Shown here one piece after another: positions 61,178 through 64,000 of a stretch of DNA of 64,000 nt. The stretch comes from Candidatus Obscuribacterales bacterium (GTDB taxonomy: Bacteria; Cyanobacteriota; Vampirovibrionia; Obscuribacterales; Obscuribacteraceae), in contig JAGVKB010000154.1 in assembly GCA_020050835.1 (NCBI GenBank), positions 1 through 64,000 of the forward strand. The letters run 5' to 3'. The notes under the pieces are model-generated. The model was given only the letters and a program-made list of their open reading frames with translations. It made no database searches and was not told the origin of the DNA. The position numbers and the translations under genes were made by a program. Every line of letters begins with the position of its first letter. The first letter of the stretch is position 1.

Positions 61178-62284
61178 TTATCGGTAATTTTTGACATATG
61201 GAACACTTTGAACGCCAGTAGGCTTTTCTCCATCCACAGAACTTGCAGCTGTTTCTGCCTGTTCTACAGTGTTGACAGCCGGTACAGACAAGGAAGTGTT
61301 TGATGCCGGAGCTTGTACTGATTGAGGAGCAGCTAATTGACTTTCCTGCTGAACTGAAGCCGCTGGCAAAGCTTGAGTGGTTTGACTCGCGGGATAAGAA
61401 GCCGAGTAGTTTTGCTGCTGATACGGGCTCACGCTTGCGGGAGCAGCACTTTCGGATTGACCGGACGGAGATTCCAAAGTGTTGAGCCCGGACCGCTGCT
61501 GAACTGAGTCAATTATCATGGTACGCGAAGATGGCTGAGCACGCGTAATAATCCGCTTGCCTCCCGATTTAGTCGACTTCTCTGTCAGCAAAGGAATGGG
61601 AGAGCTAGAATTCGAATGATCACCATCTGGTGATGGGCTCGCAGTTAAAGAAGGCTTGGGCTGCGGCAAGGTGAGCGCCAGGCCGATTGCGCCCACCACA
61701 AATAGGGCTGCCAACGCAATCAAGACAATGTTCTTTTGCTTTTGGGCGACTCCAATCGGACAATCTTGCGTAAGAAATTTACCGTCCTGCCTTCGATAAT
61801 AATTTTTGGGCGCAGTTCCTTCCCGCTTCAGAACCAGCTCTTCAACCTCCGACATGTCCAATTTGGCAAAGTCGTAAATATACAGCTGGCACTGTGAGCA
61901 GGCTTGCAATCTTGTTCCGTCCGGCGTTTCTTTCCACCGAGATGAGCAGGGAGTGGCCATCCGATACTGCTCGATTGCGATGATCGGCTTTGGCGGCTCG
62001 GGAACAGCATTTTTAAGTTGCTCCTTAACCTTTATCTCCAATTCGCCAGTAGCACGTGTAACTACCTGCCGGCAAGCATCCATATCAAGAACTGTTCGAA
62101 AACTCACAGCATCGGGAAGTTTCACTTTCCGCAGCGGACGTTTGGCCTGCTTTCCTACATATTCAAGTGGAGGCGGTGGCGGAGGCATTTCAGGATGCGC
62201 AGGCTGTCGCTCCACAGAAGCATCAGAGATTTCGCTTTGTTCCGGTAGGTGAGGATTCTGCGGAGAATTATCAGCATTTTCCAT
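61178..62284 (-). CDS. Membrane protein with CxxC/DCPxG domain and Pro/Ser-rich tail
   Basis: 368 residues from the ATG at 62284 (GGAG eight bases upstream). The polar, proline-rich N-terminus (PPPPPP) leads to a Cys domain at about 100-180: PCSSRWKETPDGTRLQACSQC, YIYDF, RRQDGKFLTQDCPIG. This pattern (PCxxxW, CxxC, DGxxLTxDCP) occurs as an uncharacterised domain in myxobacteria, planctomycetes and similar groups and probably binds metal. A single transmembrane helix (about 190-210) and a Ser/Gln/Pro-rich tail follow. Topology suggests the Cys domain in the cytoplasm and the tail outside. Function unknown. Confidence 0.75.
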   Translation of the reverse strand: MENADNSPQNPHLPEQSEISDASVERQPAHPEMPPPPPPLEYVGKQAKRPLRKVKLPDAVSFRTVLDMDACRQVVTRATGELEIKVKEQLKNAVPEPPKPIIAIEQYRMATPCSSRWKETPDGTRLQACSQCQLYIYDFAKLDMSEVEELVLKREGTAPKNYYRRQDGKFLTQDCPIGVAQKQKNIVLIALAALFVVGAIGLALTLPQPKPSLTASPSPDGDHSNSSSPIPLLTEKSTKSGGKRIITRAQPSSRTMIIDSVQQRSGLNTLESPSGQSESAAPASVSPYQQQNYSASYPASQTTQALPAASVQQESQLAAPQSVQAPASNTSLSVPAVNTVEQAETAASSVDGEKPTGVQSVPYVKNYR

Positions 62285-62629
62285 AGTATCGCTCCATCTG
62301 ACATCATATGAGCAGTCGAGCACTGCATTTAGCTAACTGCGACCTAGTGAACATCAAGCTTCCACCAGTAAAGTGCGGCGCTCAAACAAAGTTATTCCCC
62401 CTCGCATAGTTTCTTAACTGAGCTGGTGAAGACATAAAGACTTACCACTCGCCGAAGACTGGTACGAATCCGATTTCACAATTCCACCGTAACTCTTACC
62501 AATTGCTAAGGTCTTATGCGATCAAGCGATAGTGGACCGCTGGCTTAAAGCTGGACACAATCTTGGCAATCGTGAAATCCTATCTAAACGCATTCAGCCT
62601 ACTCAGCGTCAAAGCGAAAGTTCAAAAAA
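62285..62629. other. Intergenic region, nothing recognised
   Basis: 345 bp between two minus-strand genes. No clear promoter, hairpin or coding sequence. The plus-strand frame at 62532 overlaps the next gene and lacks support. Confidence 0.35.
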
Positions 62630-63244
62630 CTATGCTTTCACCCTAACGCTGTATGAAATCGTCCTGGATTCAGGCTGGCTATCGCTCCATCGGACGTATT
62701 CCATCTTCATTTTTCCATCAGGCTCCAAACTTAAAAGCGACTTCTTGTAATGCAGGGAAGTTCGGATAATCTTGCCGGTATCGCGGGCATACTCGATCTC
62801 CCGTTGCCGCTGATAGAGACTGAATACTTTCGTGGAACTCGGTAGAGCCTGCTCGTCCAAAACAACCAGCACGGTATTGCTGTTGCCACCTCTAACGGTA
62901 CTGACATGCGGGCTCTGCAGCTTGATCCAAGACTGGCCCTTCGCGTCGACACTGCCGGCAAATGTTCTTTCGCATTCAGCCTTGACTGGCGACGAGCGAG
63001 TCTTCGTGCCAGACTGCACATGAAACAGCTCCTCCTGACGCCAGGTCCCTAGAAGCCAGCGAGGGCAACGGGCCAATGCGACCTCGCCGGCTGCAGGCAG
63101 CAGCTTAGGTGCAAAATTCTCACCTGCCTTCAGCCTGGAGCCGACCTGTTCTTCCCACTCACAGGCAGGCGGAGACTTTATTGCCAGCCCGGATGAACCG
63201 CCAAACAACAGCAACATAGCGACAATCAGCAGGTGTCTGCGCAT
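62630..63244 (-). CDS. Small secreted protein of unknown function
   Basis: 204 residues, GGAGG five bases before the ATG. Signal peptide 1-20 (RRHLLIVAMLLLFGGSSGLA). The mature part is beta-rich with CPRWLLGTWRQEE, LGTW and repeated charged strands, in the manner of lipocalin-like small secreted proteins (weak resemblance). It ends ISYSVRVKA. Three cysteines at about 28, 59 and 90. No family named. Confidence 0.7.
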   Translation of the reverse strand: MRRHLLIVAMLLLFGGSSGLAIKSPPACEWEEQVGSRLKAGENFAPKLLPAAGEVALARCPRWLLGTWRQEELFHVQSGTKTRSSPVKAECERTFAGSVDAKGQSWIKLQSPHVSTVRGGNSNTVLVVLDEQALPSSTKVFSLYQRQREIEYARDTGKIIRTSLHYKKSLLSLEPDGKMKMEYVRWSDSQPESRTISYSVRVKA

Positions 63245-63519
63245 TTCTCCTCCAGCACGACCGACTCACTTCCGTTCTTACAATTCAAGGCGCCAATCAG
63301 AATTGCCAAACCTGGTCCGCATTTAAGAAGTAGCCGACCAAACACACCGAACGAATTGTTTGCAGTTTTACAAGGTAATTTTATTCCAGCAAAACTACCA
63401 GCAAACCGACTCTTACCAAAATAGTGATGGAACTCTAAACTTCTAACTGCCACCGAAACGAATGCCTGGCTGCCTATTAAGAAAAAACTCAGTCGAACAT
63501 CGACCCTTGAGAACGCCAT
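63226..63519 (-). CDS. Possible small membrane or secreted protein
   Basis: 97 residues overlapping the start of the next gene by 19 bp. Hydrophobic stretches (LSFFLIGSQAFVSVAV and GPGLAILIGALNC). The ATG at 63519 has AGAGG ten bases upstream. The composition is plausible but nothing is conserved that I can recognise. Low confidence. Confidence 0.35.
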   Translation of the reverse strand: MAFSRVDVRLSFFLIGSQAFVSVAVRSLEFHHYFGKSRFAGSFAGIKLPCKTANNSFGVFGRLLLKCGPGLAILIGALNCKNGSESVVLEEKCADTC

Positions 63520-63638
63520 GATACGATTGGCCTCTTAACAATAGCTGAGCTTTCGGTGATTGGTGGACAATCGGTCGGCGGTTATTCCAGTTCAGTTCAA
63601 TCTCTGGCATCTCGTTACCAATCTAAGGTTTTCCAACG

Positions 63639-64000
63639 TTGACCAACGTAGCAATAGGCAAGCTCCAATCGGAAAGAACGTCGGGACGGTTGCGCGTCTC
63701 CTCTTTAATTGGCGGCACCGAAATCTGGTTTGATTCCAACGAACTACCTGTCCAACCAAGCGTCGAAGCATTCGCATCGACCTTAATCATCCCTTGTTTG
63801 ATGCAAGAGCTATCGCTTTCGATCAATGAGCCGGTTTGTGCCACCTGGTATTCGAACATCGCCGAACTCACGAAGATTGTCAGCGAGAACTGGGGCTCTC
63901 CGGCAAGGCTGCCGCAAGTCACTCATCTGGCCGAGCCTGCCAGAAACGCCGCCACTGCCCGCGCTCAATTTTTCTCCGGCGGAGTCGATTCATTCTTTGC
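63639..64000 (+). CDS. PP-loop (SGGVDS) protein, 5' part (runs off right edge)
   Basis: The frame opens after a TAA at 63624 and runs to the edge (120 codons plus two bases). The first start is a TTG at 63639 with AAGG ten bases upstream. Near the end it reads FFSGGVDSFF, the ATP-pyrophosphatase PP-loop seen in asparagine-synthase, QueC/ThiI-like and related adenylating enzymes. The preceding about 100 residues (GGTEIWFDSNEL, LPQVTHLAEP) are not conserved in the canonical enzymes, so this is more likely an uncharacterised PP-loop family with an N-terminal extra domain. The true substrate is unknown. Confidence 0.65.
   Translation, partial: MTNVAIGKLQSERTSGRLRVSSLIGGTEIWFDSNELPVQPSVEAFASTLIIPCLMQELSLSINEPVCATWYSNIAELTKIVSENWGSPARLPQVTHLAEPARNAATARAQFFSGGVDSFF

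Overview
The window (about 50% GC, dense genes, frequent GTG/TTG starts next to good Shine-Dalgarno sites) looks like chromosome from a large-genome, sensor-rich bacterium. Giant beta-helix and Lys/Asp/Gly-repeat proteins, CHASE-like histidine kinases in paralogous sets, TadE-like proteins and a CxxC/DCPxG protein together recall the Obscuribacterales (Melainabacteria, non-photosynthetic Cyanobacteria). That placement is an inference from style, not from a marker gene.

Layout. 1-1101: 5' part of a secreted filamentous adhesin-like gene. 1446-4382: molybdenum-cofactor operon moaD-moaE-moaA-moeA (minus) with ATGA overlaps. 4746-8327: a huge Lys/Asp/Gly-repeat protein, then a PaaI-like thioesterase. 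9068-17148: a phosphorelay block with a tandem double histidine kinase whose first H-box has lost its histidine, and an operon HK - CheY-like regulator - Hpt/REC/REC/GGDEF protein. 17339-17689: twin copies of a two-hairpin structured RNA. 17805-18755: secreted esterase. 19038-24245: a 1,735-residue effector-like protein with a transglutaminase-like triad and a C-terminal PI3/4-kinase-like domain. 24.3-31.3 kb: a TadE-like protein, a histidine kinase, a cysteine-peptidase-like protein with a secreted partner, and a PrlF-YhaV toxin-antitoxin pair. 31.5-39.8 kb: large membrane proteins (CPBP protease with internal duplication, YfhO-like, GT-C-like). 40.4-44.9 kb: HicAB-like pair, small proteins, OmpR-type regulator. 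44.9-49.8 kb: three TadE-like paralogues and a TPR lipoprotein. 50.1-61.1 kb: a 2.2-kilo-residue adhesin with a 42-proline tract, a TPR protein, a histidine kinase and a convergent REC-Ser/Thr-kinase fusion. 61.2-64.0 kb: a CxxC/DCPxG membrane protein, small secreted proteins, and the 5' end of a PP-loop (SGGVDS) gene.

The two most notable non-coding signals are (i) a promoter class found seven times between 24.7 and 50.0 kb. It has up to four boxes of consensus nGTCAC repeating exactly every 11 bp, and in the clearest cases a -10 hexamer follows 10 bp after the last box. This is Pho-box-like architecture, it suggests one regulon, and an OmpR-family regulator lies in the same stretch. (ii) Two tandem sRNA-like elements with covarying stems and conserved CUCCC-rich (anti-Shine-Dalgarno) loops. 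Apart from the moa/moe, yhaV/prlF and signal-transduction genes, most products here are recognised only at fold or motif level.
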